A stretch of 64,000 bases of DNA from Quercus robur (GCF_932294415.1 NC_065536.1:47403854-47467853); one strand, 5' to 3'; shown: positions 1 through 13,600, counted from the first letter of the stretch. Numbers and translations: made by a program. Notes: a model not told the origin generated them from the sequence alone.

Positions 1-467
1 GGTTGTAAGTAGAAGAAGAGAAGAATAAAGAAAAAGAACAGTATAGTGGATATTCATTATAAATTATTTGATATATATACACTCTGGATTCAAGAAGTTG
101 ATATGAACAAAAAGTCTAATGTTAGTCTAATTTGTGGAAGTGTGAAGATAAAGTCTTTTTCTTTTTCTTTTTTTCTTTTTTGAGAAAGTTTCAACCTATG
201 GCATCCACTCCTGTTTATAGCTCCTTATTATTAAACCAAAACACCGATCGATTTTTGGTGTAGGTAAAGATTGAAGCTCAAATCTCTTATTCAACTATTA
301 GAGACTTTACCAGTTGAGCTGAAGTCTAAATCTTAAAAAAAGTGGCATGTGAACAAGAAATCCAAAGAAAAAAAAAAGGTCATGTTGTGTGAAGAGGCAC
401 CTTGAGTTTTTAAATTTTTCATAAATAGGTGAAAAAAATCATGAATAATCTAAAATGTTACTGATCT

Positions 468-723
468 CCCCCCCCCCCCAACGAAATTATTATTTATACG
501 GAGAGGATTGTTGATGTGATCCTCTCTGACCAATGAGATAATGTCATCTATACAAATGTATGTGTGAACTTCCTAATCAACACAATGAATAAAAAATAAA
601 AATTACCAGATGATGTTACATTTACAGAAATAACAATATTTTATTGGTTGAGAGGTCAGGGAGGACCACATCAAAAGTCCTCCTGGCAGACCTAATAATT
701 TCTCCCCACCCCCCCCCCCCCCC
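468..723. repeat. Foldback (MITE-like) repeat bordered by C tracts
   Basis: The arm at 481-530 is imperfectly inverted relative to 656-705. Both contain a variant of a 'tcaggaggacacatcaa' block followed by 'taataatttc'. Poly-C runs lie just outside each arm (468-479 and about 709-723), both C-rich on the + strand. The inverted arms suggest a small non-autonomous DNA transposon, but no clean target duplication was found. Confidence 0.5.
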
Positions 724-766
724 ACAACTAAGATTTTGAGGAGAAAAAAATTATAGGAGTAATACT

Positions 767-809
767 AGATTAATTCCCTCTTACCTTTTTCTCAAAAAAG
801 ATTAATTCC
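767..809. repeat. Micro-insertion with 11-bp target duplication
   Basis: AGATTAATTCC occurs at 767-777 and 799-809. The 21 nt between them end in TTTTTCTCAAAAA. Direct repeats plus an A tail fit a very short LINE-driven insertion. Confidence 0.5.
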
Positions 810-1274
810 TCCCAAAATCCATTTTAGCGGTCTCTCTAAAATTTTAAAATGCAAAGAACCCTTAAAAATATCAATTAACCCCTTATTTAGCCTATAATCT
901 CTCAAAATTCAATTAGAGAAACAACTTTACCAAATTCCATGTCACAAAAAAATGAACCCAAATCTATTTAGATCTCATGTTCAATGTAAATCAAGACATT
1001 TTCATCCAAATTAATAAAAAAAGAGAAAAAAAAAATTAACCATTCTCAGTATTTCATTCAAAAATATATCCTCCTTACACCTCTAAAACTGAAAGCATGT
1101 TGAAATTGTGCAAAATTGATATAGTCTCATTGTGTAGCGTGATTCTTTGTCGTTGTGTTGCTTAAACCAGCCTCGATTCTGTGCAAATCAACCCTTGGCC
1201 CTTGTCGTCTATTCAACTCCTCTGTATGACTCTCTCTTTCTCTCTGCCAATTTGCAGTGAGTATTGAGAATGCA

Positions 1275-4200
1275 TTTTTTTTTTTTTGAAACTGAGCTTG
1301 CATTTCATTAATCTGAAATTGGAGTACAACAGAAAACACAGCAACAGGGACGAAAATAAACAGAACAATACAAACTCAACTTTTGGCCCTATCTAACAGC
1401 AACACTTGCCGGATCATAGGCGGCTCCACTCCTATCCATTGCTGCGAAGAACCTGCTGCCTTAGCAAACTAAGCAAGCTCATGCGCCGCTCTGTTGTCTT
1501 CCCTTTTCAGATATCTCACCTTCCAACTCCTAAAGGACCGAACCAGCTCCAGAGATCCTTGAATAACCATCCCAAACTCATCATTGCAGTTGCTCTCATT
1601 AAAAGCCTCAACCACCCCAGCCGAATCAGATTCCACAATGACTTGCTGAAGCTCTAACTCCATGGCCAACCTAACTCCTTCAAACACTGCAAAGGCTTCT
1701 GTAACAGCAGCACTATAATTTCCATTCAAAACTTTGCAGGCCACAGCTACAAGCATCCCCCTACTGTCTCTAACAACCACACCCACAGTGGATCGACCCT
1801 CAAAACCCGCAGTGGCACCATCTACATTTATCTTATAAAAACCCGAAGGAGGTGCCGCCCAACCAACATTTGGAGCCTGTTGCTTCAAATGACTATACAG
1901 TATGGCATTCTTATAGTCCTCTTGAGTGCGCACTGCAAGATTCCATATATGAGAGTGGGGACTGCATTTAGCCTCATGAACCGCTTGATTCCTATTAAAC
2001 CAAATGGCCCACGCAGTGACAAAGAAAGTTTCAAGATCCAGAGGAGATCCAGCATCCAAAATTTTTAAGGCTAAATCCACAAGGCACATATTCCCAACCA
2101 ACAAATTAATTGGACAATCTTGCCAATTCCACCAAACTTCCCATATCTTAGCACAATAAATTAATGCATGGCTGGTACTTTCCATTGCTTTCTCACATAG
2201 TGGACATTCGGCCCCCACCTTTACACCTCGCTTTGCTAGATTAAGCCTCGTAGGCAGCCCATCCAAGCAAGCCTTCCAAGCAAAAATTCTGATCTTGGCC
2301 AAAAGCTGGAGTTGCCACATTTTCTTCCATAGGCAAGTCCTACTATCTCCACTTGAGCTCTCACTCTCCTCAGCCTTCTCCACCACTGAAAGAGCAACAT
2401 AATATGCACTTTTGACAGAAAATACGCCTCGTTTGTTCCCCATCCAGATTATACTATCTTCCGGAAAATTATAGCTGAGAGGGATGTTTAAGATGGTGTT
2501 AGCCTCAAAAGGAAGGAAGAACCTCCTGACCATGTCCACTTTCCAGTGCCTCGTTTCTTCATCAATTAGCGAAGACACCATTGGGAAATCACCAATATCT
2601 TGTGGGCGGGAGCAAACCTTGTAGGTTGTAGGAGTAGGTAGCCACTTGTCCTCCCATATATGAATCATCTTCCCATTTCCAACCCGCCACCTTATACCCC
2701 TATTAATAACCTCCAAGCTGTTATAGATGCTTCTGCAAGCATAAGAAGGGTTGCAATCAAGTTTTGCACCCAATATGTCACTATGAGGAAAGTACTTGGC
2801 CTTGTAAATCCTAGCAATCAATGAGTTTGGGTTGATAAGGATACGCCATGCTTGCTTCGCAAGCATTGCTAGATTGAAGGCTTGTAGGTTGCAAAAGCCC
2901 ATACCACCTTCAAACTTTGACTTGCACATTTTCCTCCAACTGACCCAAGCCATTTTTGCCTCTTGATCTCTCTGACCCCACCAGAAATTGCTCTCCATTC
3001 TTTCTAAGTCTTCACATAGGCCCTTAGGGAGTTGGAAGCAACTCATAGTATATGTAGGGATGGCTTGTGTGACTGCTTTAATTAAAATTTCTTTGCCCCC
3101 CACAGATAGCATTCTTTCTTTCCAACCGGAGAGTTTTTTCCCCACCTTCTCCTTTATTTCTGCGAAGACTTGATTCTTTGACTTGCCTATCACTGATGGA
3201 AGACCAAGATACTTCCCTTGCCTTACCTCTTGCATTGGCCCTAAAACCTCCAGGACCTCCTCTCTTGTTTCAACTAGAGTATTATGGCTAAAGGTCATTG
3301 AAGACTTATCCATGTTGATTTTTTGTCCCAAAGCGGCTTCAAAACACCCCAGAATTTCAACCAACTTGCTGACCTCCTCCTTATTAGCCTTACAAAAAAG
3401 CAGACTATCATCTGCGAAGAATAGGTGAGTGACTTTAGGGCAGCCCCTGCATATGGATACTCCATTGAGAAGATTTCTATTGCTTGCATCAGAAATAAGG
3501 GCAGAGAAGGCTTCCATACATAAAAGAAACAAATAGGATGATAATGGGTCGCCTTGTCGAAGACCCCTAGTCAGAGATATTCTACCATGGGCTTCCCCAT
3601 TAATCAAAACAGAATATGTTACTGTTGTAATACAGTTCAGCACCCACCCAACCCATTTCTCATGAAATCCCATTCAACCCTGTCGTAGGCCTTGCTCATG
3701 TCAAGCTTGACTACCATAAAGCCATCCTTGCCACTCTTCTTATGATCCAAATAGTGCATTAACTCAAAAGCAATAAGCACATTATCTGTAATTAATCTCT
3801 CCGATAAGAAGGCACTTTGATTCTCAGATATTATTTGAGGCAACACTTTCTTAAAACGGTTTGCAAGCACTTTGGATATCAATTTGTACACTACATTACT
3901 GAGGCTGATGGGTCTAAAATCCTTCATCCTATTGGGCATTTTAACCTTCGGCACTAATGTAATATAAGTATTATTAATATCAGATAAAGAGGCATTTGAA
4001 TTAAGCACATTTAAAACCATATTAGTTACATCAACACCAACAATATCCCAATATTTTTTATAAAAGATAGCAGACATACCATCAGGCCCCGGTGCTTTGG
4101 TTGGATGCATTTGCTTAAGAGCTGCTCTGACCTCCTCTGCTGTGAAATCCTTAGTGAGTTCCCCATTCATCTCCTCGAACACCTTTGCCTGAATTAGATT

Positions 4201-4410
4201 TGTCACCTCTTCCATTCGGGACGGGTTTGTGGAAGTATAAATATTTTCAAAATAACTGGTGACTGTTCTAACTATCCCCTCCTTACTATCACACCAAATA
4301 TCTTCATCATTCCACAATCCCACAATTGTATTCTTCCTTCTTCTCTCTGAGGCGCGGTGGTGAAAATATTTAGTGTTGCGATCCCCTTCCCCTAGCCATT
4401 GATTGTACGT
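1275..4410 (-). mobile_element. 5'-truncated LINE: reverse transcriptase, zinc-binding and RNase H part of ORF2
   Basis: A non-LTR retrotransposon read on the minus strand. Its 3' tail is the T run 1275-1287 (A run on the minus strand). Residues translated from 4323 down to 3637 carry reverse-transcriptase motifs KAPGPDG, LVPKV, FRPISL and LDMSKAYDRVEW. From 3673 down to 1469 follow GLRQGDPLS, the catalytic FADD, a zinc-binding 'CPLCEKAMESTSHALIYC' region, and an RNase H domain with D (VDGAT), E (AVTEAFAVFEG) and D (VESDSAG). Codons for QWLGEGDRNTKYFHH continue upstream of 4323 to about 4400, where homology ends, so the endonuclease and ORF1 are missing. Near 3637-3673 the frame changes; relative to family spacing about ten residues are missing between VEW and MGFHEKW, which suggests a small deletion. 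It is therefore a dead, truncated copy. No convincing target duplication was found. Confidence 0.92.
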
Positions 4411-4744
4411 AATTGGTTGGTGATAATATCTAAGTTCCTGATCTTAGCTAGTGGCTTTTAGTTAATTTGCACTACTGGCTTAGAAAATTGATAAAATATC
4501 ATTTTGATGAGACTATTCAGATGTCATTGCAAAACCCAACTTCTACTCTTTTTTTTTTTTTTTAATTTATAATCAACTTCTACTATTTTATTTTATATTA
4601 AGTTTATAGGTTGTTTAGGTTTTTTTTTTTTTTAATAGTACATGTTATACAGTTTATTCACTTTATTGTTTACAATTTCTTTAAAAAAAATATAACTAGA
4701 TTATAAATTATAAGTTTAAGTTTTTAAAGTGTGGGTAATATATG

Positions 4745-5040
4745 AGAGCATTAGCATCAGAAAATGCTACTCTATTCTATTTTACCATTCCAAAAAGCTA
4801 CTTTATCAATTATACCATCCCATTTTACAATACTTCCAGAATCCCAAACTTTTATTTTCCTATTCAACTCATTAAAATAATATTTCCCCCAATCACCATC
4901 ATTTATTCTTTCTTTCTCCCAATCACCATCACAATAAAATATTAGTTTTTTTTTTTTAGAATTGTGCTACATTGCACTGTAGCATTATTACAAAAAAATT
5001 TGCAATACTTAGCAATAGCATTTCCTGATGCATTACATTT
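4745..5040. repeat. MITE-like element with 16-bp inverted ends
   Basis: GCATCAGAAAATGCTA at 4754-4769 is inverted at 5016-5031 (TAGCATTTCCTGATGC) with one mismatch. The interior is AT-rich and non-coding. A further 'gcattagcattcctca' block at 5076-5100 suggests a longer or repeated end. This is probably a non-autonomous DNA transposon. Confidence 0.55.
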
Positions 5041-5539
5041 TGGGGCTTGAAATGTCAAATATCCCTTACATTTGGCATTAGCATTCCTCAATGGTAATGC
5101 TATGAGGAAATCATTCACAATTGTTGTATATTTTAAGAAAAATTTTGTTTAAGATTCAGATGTTACTACTCAATATAGAAGTCAAGATTAAACAATGAAT
5201 TTTTTAACGATATTTTTACTATGTAAATCACAAAAGAGTTTTTAAAATTGAGTTCAAAATCAATTTTAGCATCATGAAATAATGTACAGCACAACGATGT
5301 TGAGTTATAGTTTTTTTTTTTAATTAATAACCTTATTATATTTAGCTTGGCCACTTTAGGAAAAAAAAATTGACTTTGTCACTACATATAGTAATATAAT
5401 TTAAATAAAAAATAAGGATTAATTGAAGATTTTAGATTGTGATCAAAGAAGATAAGAATAAAAAAATTATATATTTTTTAAAATTTAAAAAAGTTTCTAC
5501 AATTTGATGAAGTTACTTTGTGTAACAATGAATTTTAAA

Positions 5540-5548
5540 CCCAACTTA

Positions 5549-5585
<37 letters not shown>

Positions 5586-5740
5586 CTTTTTAGAAGCACA
5601 TGGCATTTTTCTTTTCTTTTTTTAACTCTAAAAGAATTTCTAGAATTTGGTAAAGTTGTTTAGCATAACGCCATAACCACGATTTCTGCCGTCTAACTTT
5701 TATTATATAATAATAATAATAATAATAATATAATAATATA
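5540..5740. repeat. (TA)n and (TAA)n microsatellites
   Basis: A TA dinucleotide run near 5549-5571 is followed by T tracts, and a TAA trinucleotide run lies near 5708-5738. These are simple repeats in the upstream region of the amidohydrolase gene. Confidence 0.8.
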
Positions 5741-5912
5741 CGATATGATTTTTGAGTTTTTTATTTACGCATTGTTTCGATACAGTGGAATGGGAGAGAA
5801 GAGAAAGGAAGAGCTGGTATTTCCATTCCCTTCTTCTTTTCTTTTCTTTTCTTTTCGTTCACAGCGAGGAAAGGGAACAAACGAAAAAGCATTGAGCTCT
5901 GAAAGTCTGAAC

Positions 5913-5918
5913 CACGTG
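5913..5918. promoter_or_regulatory. G-box CACGTG upstream of amidohydrolase gene
   Basis: A perfect G-box palindrome inside ACCACGTGCA, about 150 bp before the ATG at 6064. G-boxes bind bZIP and bHLH factors in plants; function here is inferred from position only. Confidence 0.4.
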
Positions 5919-6063
5919 CACGAGACATCACTGTCATTCCCTTATCACTTTTATTCAACACTTGAACAGTTTTTGAGACACCTTTTAATGCTTGATTTGA
6001 GTTATGTATATTGGACTCCAAATTAAGTCTGTGAAGCGACATAGCTAGCGAGAGAGATTGATA

Positions 6064-9000
6064 ATGGAGGAAGCGAAGGGCAAGTCATGGATTATACTCC
6101 ACAACGCTGTGATCGTCACCATGGATCCTCAAAGCCGAGTCTTTCGCAACGGTGGGATCGTCATCGACCACGATTCAATCAAAGCCATCGGTCAGTCATC
6201 AGATATTCTTCGCGATTTCTCTGCTCTCGCTCACCAAATCATCGACCTCAACTCCCAAATCTTACTCCCAGGTACTTCCTTCTCTTTCTACCTAAGCTAA
6301 AATTGCTTTTGCCCAACAAAAAAAGTTACTTATAAAAGTAAATAGTTGTCCTGTTAGCTCGTAAAGTTTTCATGGTTGAATAAAAGATTTAGATCGATCT
6401 TGATAAGACACGTAAGTTGAAACTTTCTAAAAAAAAGTAAATAGTCATATGAAATTAACTTCTGATATTTGATGCTTACTAAAAATAACTAGGATTGATC
6501 AACACGCACGTGCACACCTCTCAGCAACTAGGGAGAGGGATAGCCGACGATGTGGATTTGATGACATGGTTGCACGGTCGGATTTGGCCTTACGAGTCCA
6601 ACATGACTGAGGAGGACTCTTATATTTCCACTTTGCTTTGTGCTATCGAACTCATTCACTCCGGTGTAAGCACCATCTCTATTCTTTTCTTTTCTTTTTC
6701 TCTCTTGTAATGTACTTTTGCTTGGAACAAAGTTGTCTATAGAAAGATTGACCATTCATGTGTATCTTTAATCACATCTTTTTTTAACCCATCCAATCTG
6801 ATGCATCATACATATGATATATGACTAGTATTAAGTAGGTGGTGTGTTTGATAACAAACATGGATGGTAATAAAAATCATGTGCCCAAGTGTTTCAATTT
6901 ATGTTCTTTAAAAAGTAACCACTATTTAATAATAGAGTCCAAATTCGGTAAGAATGGATTGCAAAACCTATGTTTTACACAATCCAATAAAATATTGCCA
7001 TATCAGCTTTTCACTTAAAACTCAATAAATCCTACCAAACATAATAACATCTCAATAAACTCACAATTAAATTGGATTTTCAAATGGGTATTAGAATTGA
7101 GTAAGTGTGGTTGAGCCTATTCTTTAATATATAATATGATTATGTGGTATATTGGTATTGAAGGGATAAAACTTGGGTTTTACACCACATCCTTATAAAA
7201 TTTAATCTCTTAGTAATTTTAAAAAAATAATGTCATGTTCACTAATGCCCTTAGGGCATTCAGTAATAGATCACATGAGAAATATAAAACAGTGTCAAAA
7301 AAAGGCATATATACTGCACTAGGAGAATAAAAAAAAAAGGAACACTAAGAGTGAGATACAGGATTTATATTTGTCATTTGACTAAATTTGGTCAGTTGGT
7401 TAGCTTTGGTTTTTGATGTTTCTGTTTTGGGGGGCTTTCTTTGGAGTTTAATGCTGTGATTGATGATGTTTGTGGTTTCTTGAGTCAGGTAACGTGCTTT
7501 GCTGAAGCTGGGGGGCAGCACGTGTCTGGAATGGCCAGAGCAGTGGAGTTGCTGGGCTTGCGTGCGTGTTTAGCCCGATCAACCATGGATGCTGGTGAAG
7601 GTTTGCCAGCAACATGGGTGACTAGAACTACAGATGAATGCATCCAGGTTGAAAATATCTTTAGCTTTTTCTGTTTTTTTCTTTATTCATCTTATAATGT
7701 TCTTGAAAGTTATGTAGATTTTCCTCTGATTCAATTTTTTTTTTCTTTATATTGTCAAATGACTCAAATGTGTTATGTTTGCATTACATTTTTCTTTTTT
7801 CTTATTTTAAGGGCACAGTTGCAAAAGGAGCTCTACAATAAATATCATAATACAGCAGATGGACGGATCAGAGTGTGGTTTGGGATTAGGCAAATTATGA
7901 ATTCAACTGATCGTTTACTACTTGAAACGAGAGACGCTGCAAGGCAACTGAAAACTGGAATCCACATGGTATGGAACCGTGGCATGTGTGTATGCATTCA
8001 TTATGTGTGTGTTCTCATTCATAGTTATATATCAGTTACAAGCCCGAGGATCTCTACACTATGATACATATAAGCTACAAGTTCTTGAAGATGATTATCT
8101 GACAGATCTGTTTGATGCATGCTCAAGCCTTCTTGTCAAACTAGAAAAATGTTAATAACCATCTCTGTTCTTGCATGACATTTTTAAGTTTTTACCATAC
8201 ATTATGGACTAACATCTGTAAAGTCTAAATAATACAAACATTTATACATTTCTCTTCTAACTTTTGAGTGGATTTAAAATATGGACGTGAATAACTTTCC
8301 TCTCCCATAAGATTAAATAGAGGGTGAAGTCATGGCCTACTGGGTGCTGTGTAACTTACCAATTAAAAAAATATGTGACTTATTGTGAAAAGTTATCAAA
8401 TAAAAAGGAAAAAAAAAATTCAATTTCAATTGCCTTTTGCATCTTGAGAAATTTTAAAATTTCCTTCCATTAAAATATTAAACTTCTGCAGAAATTCAGT
8501 TCGATCAGGTTGACCTTTGATGCAATGAAGGATTATTGATATTGGAAATAGAATAAGTTGACCTTTCTATTGTTTAGCATGTTGCAGAGATACCCTATGA
8601 GAATCAACTTGTGATGGATACTCGAAAGGCCAATCATGGAACAGTTACACACTTGGAGAAGATAGAGTTTCTCCAAAACAATCTGCTAGCAGCTCATACG
8701 GTTTGGGTCAACAATACTGAGGTGAATTATTTCTTCTAGTTACTTGCTGCACTTTAAGGAAATCGCTAGATCTTATTTTTTCTTGTCTGTACCATCTTAT
8801 TTATGAAAGAAAATTAAGGATAATGCCTTTCACTCAAAAGTCTAAACAAGACAGTCAGTAAATTAAAAACAGGGTTAGTAGAGTGTCAGTAAAGTTGACT
8901 TCCCATGTTTTACTGAATTTGATATGTTTTGTGAATCTTCTGGCTTTGGTTCTATTTTGAAAGTATGAGCATCATCTACATACATGTTTAGTATTCAATT

Positions 9001-11379
9001 TGTTTTTCTGTAAATATATTTTTTCCCTTCTGGGTGTTGTTTAATTGTTTGAGTTTGTTTCTATGATAATTCTGATTCAATTCAATCGTGGATATAATGG
9101 AACTGTACATTTTATTCTTAATATTTTGGATTACATGAAGAAGAAAAGGTTTGAAGACTAACTGAACCTTAAACATCAATATATAGAAAGTATGGTCATG
9201 TTCATCATTAGAACTTACTTATGTACCATGTTCCCATACTCTTGGGTGATGGATCCTTAGGAATCCTACTGATCATGGTTGAATTCTCTTACCATTCTGA
9301 TTTGCAACCAGCATTTTTTGGAAAATGGTATTGAGTTAAGTCAGATCAGACAACTGTTGGGAGCAAATGTTACATAAGAATTGCATTGGTTGAACATGAT
9401 AATGTATATTAGTTCTATTGCTTTTTCCTCAATTACTGCCACCGGTGTCCATAATTTTAACTCATGTCTTCTTCAGATAGGTTTTCTTTCAAGGGCAGGG
9501 GTCAAAGTATCTCACTGTCCTGCTGCTGCCATGCGAATGCTTGGATTTGCACCTATTAGGGAGATGCTTGATGCTGGCATTTGTGTCTCCTTGGGAACAG
9601 ATGGGGCACCATCAAATAATAGAATGAGCATTGGTTTGTTCATATTTTGAAATCATTTCTATTATACATTTTCTTCATGTTTGACAATACCATATCAATA
9701 GTTGGCTTTTATCTGAATTTTGGACATTTAGGTTGAAAAACCTTCACTTCTTTAGCATCCCAGACATACTACATCACACACGAAACACAGGGTAAATATA
9801 TGCCAGGAATAGCTGTCACTGAAATGCAAATTTAAGGAAACCAAATTAGAGGATCCTTGTGGAGGTAGTGTCAGCTTCTTCAGGTCTTTCACATAAGTTA
9901 TAATTAACCAAAGTAAAAGTTATATCTGTTTACTATATCGGTGCAGCAGAATCTTTTCTTGATACTAAAGGAATAAAGAATGCTCGTTGTAAGACTGATG
10001 TCTGGAAACTAATATATGGATTCACCTCTTTGCAGTTGATGAGATGTACCTGGCATCTCTTATTAACAAAGGGCGTGAAGTTTATGCAAATGGAACCACT
10101 GATCCTACTGCTCTCCCTGCTGAAACAGTTCTTAGAATGGTGACAATAAATGGTGCAAAATCAGTACTCTGGGATGATGAAATAGGGTCTCTTGAGGTTG
10201 GGAAAAAGGTTGGACTACTTTCTCAAATTAGTCACCCTTTTATTTTTGCTTCATTCTCCTTATTCGTTTTTCCCCTTGTTTAAGTTTTATTATAGGAAGA
10301 AAAAGTTCCTTATGTTAGGCCACTAATCAACTATATTTAGTTATACTTTCCATTAGGTCACAAATACTAGATTATTTTATTCATTGTACAGGCAGGTGAG
10401 GTTGACTAATGTTTGTGTCCCTTGTATGGTAGGCTGACATGGTTGTCATCAATCCTTCCTTTTGGACAATGGTTCCCATCCATGACTGGTATGAGCTCAT
10501 CCTAATTCCTAAAAAAAAAGATATGCTATACTTTATTCATAAATTATTTGTAAGCTTTGGGATGACTTTCAGACTTTGTTCCATTTTTTGAATGGCTTTT
10601 CATCCCTCTTGAAAACTGATCTTCTTACTCTTTTTCTCAAATTGCTATTTGTGCCATGTTTTGTGATTAAATTAGGGTTGAGAATTGAGAGTATGAGAAT
10701 CTAGTCTTTTAAGTTCTCTGAATTGTTAATAATGACTTGAAATTAAAATAGTATGTAATAATCATTGACCATTAGCTATTATTAACTTTTTTTTTAGTTA
10801 TTTCTAGCTTTTGTTGCTAATCTAAGTGCCATGTTCTATTTGGTCAACTTCATGTGTTCAATCATTAGAACCAGCCAGTAAATTTATTCAGTTACGTAGA
10901 TTACTGATTCAATCCAAGATCTCTTATTTAATGTTTTGGTTACTATGCAGGATTTCCAGCCTTGTTTATTGCATGCGAACTGAAAATGTGGTCTCTGTAA
11001 TGTGCAATGGCCAGTGGATTATGAAGGACAAGAAGATTTTGAACATAAATGAGGTACTTCGAAATTACTTTTTCATCAGTTAACAGTAAAATTGAAGATT
11101 AGCAGTACATATTTAATGTTAACACATTGGGAATTCATTTTAGATCATCAAAGGAGTCCCAATTTCAATCAATTACTATAAGAATAAGATAAATAATTCA
11201 ATATTGTTTATCAATATGTGGGTTCCTCCTTTTTCTTTTTTTCTAAGAGTTGCATGGTTTACTTATGGTTGCAAATTGTATCTGGACAGGAAGATGTTAT
11301 TTCGATGGCCCAGCAAGCTTCTAGTGAGCTTTTGAAGAGGGCAGGAATAATAATTCCAAAGAGAATGAATATACTATGA
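6064..11379 (+). CDS. TRZ/ATZ-family amidohydrolase (MTA/SAH deaminase-like), 10 exons
   Basis: Exons: 6064-6271, 6493-6665, 7489-7647, 7819-7968, 8578-8721, 9477-9633, 10036-10208, 10433-10488, 10951-11053, 11290-11379. All introns are GT..AG and the frame stays open for 470 aa, the usual length of this group. The N-terminal beta-sandwich segment (LHNAVIVTMDP) precedes a TIM barrel. The metal and catalytic set is complete: H75 and H77 (INTHVH), H231 and E234 (HVAE), H270 (AAHTVW), and D320 (LGTDGAPSNN), with VSHCPAAAMR at 289-298. In bacteria this fold deaminates S-adenosylhomocysteine or methylthioadenosine, or dechlorinates triazines; plant members are commonly named after MTA/SAH deaminase, but the substrate cannot be read from sequence. 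No clear targeting peptide, so probably cytosolic. The first ATG in the open frame (6064) was chosen; it is preceded by an in-frame TTG only. Confidence 0.93.
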
Positions 11380-13600
11380 TTCTTCAAATGGTCTTGTAAT
11401 CACTGGACTTATGGAAAAAGCTTTCGTAGTTGTATGATTTTATTGTTTGATACTATCATCTGAGACTACCATAAGCAACTACACTTTTTAAGTCTTTGCA
11501 CTCAGGCTTTTGTTCCCTATCTCCTAGTTTGCTCTTGTCATCTCAAGCAACTTAATTCAAGATCATACTCTTGCACTGTAGTTTGAACGGATATTGTCTT
11601 CTTTCTTCTTTTTTACCCCTTGGGGTAGTTTTTTAGATTTTTCATTCATCCCTCAAAGTATATTTCTGTGAAATTGATAACATGCCATGAGCAAGTAGTC
11701 TTCATTTGTGCCATGAAGAATTGCCAATATTATCTCCGAGTTAATAGCAAACAAAAGACTCCCTATGAGCTGTCCAGCCAAAAAAAAAAACCTCCCTATT
11801 AGAAAGCTTGTTAGTACTTAAGGAACCCCTATGTAGGGTTTGTGTCCAAGTTTTGTGCAGGTTATGTTTGTTGGTCCTTAAGGAACTCCTTTGTTGGGTC
11901 TTTTGACATTTCTGTTGATCCTCCAAATTTTGTGCAGGTTATCTTGGAAGGAGGCTGAGGGTTAATGTGTATTCTTAATTTCTTTTACTCTTTGGTTTTT
12001 GTGTTTCTTTTTACCTCAATAAAATTCTTCTCTCTTGCTAGCTAAAACAAAAATGGTGATCAATGTTGTGCATCACACGATGTGTGCATTTGTCATATAA
12101 CTTAAAAAGTTTTTTTTTTTTTTTTACCACAACTTATTAGGTTTTTTTTGTCTTTTATTTTTATTATTCAATTCTAATTATATTATTGAAATATTTTGTT
12201 TAGCTTATACTAACATAATATACTTATATGCTAGTTATATATAATTTTTAACTATATAATGCTGATAAATTTAATATATATAGGCTTAAACTGATATTAT
12301 TTTATCTAATTTATTTAAATAATAAAAATCTTGAATGTATAATTTAGTCATTAATTATTAACTTAAATTTCTTAAGAGTTAAAAAAAAAAAAATAGTGTG
12401 CCATTTACTTTATATAAATTAAAAATAAGATAACAATTGTCAATTAGTGCATTAACAAACTCGAACATGTTAAAAATAAAACTTAAAGTTTAAAATATCA
12501 TCGAAGTTAGTGATGAGTTTTTTTTTTTTAGCAAGTTAGTGATGAGTTCAAACTTTAACTCTTTGTTTATTAAAATAAAACTAAACCAATTTAAAACTTT
12601 TTAATATGAGTTATTCTAAGGATACAACCAACTAGCAATTTTTGGTATTTTAAATGGAAACTAAGGTTTAACTCCTATCACCTTTAATGCAAAGATGAAC
12701 CCACGTTGGGGTTAAAAGGGAGCCATACCCCACCCCTCCTCCCTGTTTAAAAAAAAAAAAAAAATTTGAGAATAGCATATATATTTTCTTATAAATTTTA
12801 ACATTTGACACTAAAATTTATATCTTGGCCCCCTCACCCAAAAGTTTTTCATATTGTTCCATGAAATCCAAAACATATTTATCTATAATTTCCCAGTCAT
12901 CCTAAGAATAAAAAAAATAATAAATAAATAAAATCCTTTGCACAATCACCTGGATAACAAGAAAATCCTTAAATTAAACTAAAATTCTAACAAACAAATG
13001 ATAAATTAGATTTGAACAATAATAAAATACTACCAACAAAATAATTACAAATCACAAATCTCTAGCAAAATAAATCACAAAACCCCAAAACTTTTACCCA
13101 ACTCTGCCTCTCTCAGCTCTCATCTTTTCCTCCATGGCTCCATTCCACCGCCACCGAGTAACAGCCTACACCGTTTACCGCTCCATATAGTAGTTAGTAT
13201 ATATATGTGGCTCTTTCTAAATAAATGGAAAAAAGTTGTCATCTTTATTACTATTTCTTCAAATTGCAATTTTTGAAAAGAAAAGATCTCACATCTTATG
13301 TTATTTTACCAAATTTTGGACATTGAAAACATCAACAAGTGTCAATTAAAATACAAAACTCTTGGCTATAAATCCATATAATTGATACTCCTATAATTTT
13401 CATTTGCTTCATAGATTATCAACTATAATGTTAGATTCTTTTATTTCATTAGAAAAAAATAAATAAATAAGTCTAAAACATATATTGATGACGTAACATT
13501 GGCAACCTCTAATGTTGATATCCCAAAATTTGAAAATTCTCAAACAAAGAACCTTGGCCCCCCTTGAGTTCAAATCCTAGTTCCATCTCTGCTTTAATGT
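11380..13600. other. AT-rich spacer, no gene seen
   Basis: This holds the 3' flank of the upstream amidohydrolase gene and then AT-rich sequence with A/T homopolymers. No frame reads as a conserved protein. A micro-insertion with a 16-bp duplication lies at 12504-12548. A possible weaker case lies at about 11757-11800, where CTCCCTAT flanks an A-tailed stretch. Confidence 0.6.
12504..12548. repeat. Micro-insertion with exact 16-bp target duplication
   Basis: AAGTTAGTGATGAGTT stands at 12504-12519 and again at 12533-12548. The 13 nt between are a T run plus AGC (GCT plus A run on the minus strand). This is the pattern left by LINE-type target-primed insertion of almost nothing but a tail. Confidence 0.6.

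Larger units (their letters stand above)
1..1270. other. Intergenic spacer, no gene seen
   Basis: AT-rich spacer with many homopolymer tracts. Nothing in it reads as a conserved protein in any frame. It holds a foldback repeat (468-723) and a 21-nt micro-insertion between direct repeats (767-809), both listed separately. Confidence 0.6.

Noticed and set aside
5745-6042. Overlapping 93-codon frames on both strands before the amidohydrolase gene
   Set aside because: Mirror-image frames in the promoter/leader of the real gene, with low-complexity Ser/Phe or Lys/Arg content.
11741-11930. Short direct repeats (CTTAAGGAAC.CC twice) downstream of the first amidohydrolase
   Set aside because: Too short and diverged to call an element; kept only as a weak candidate insertion in the spacer note.
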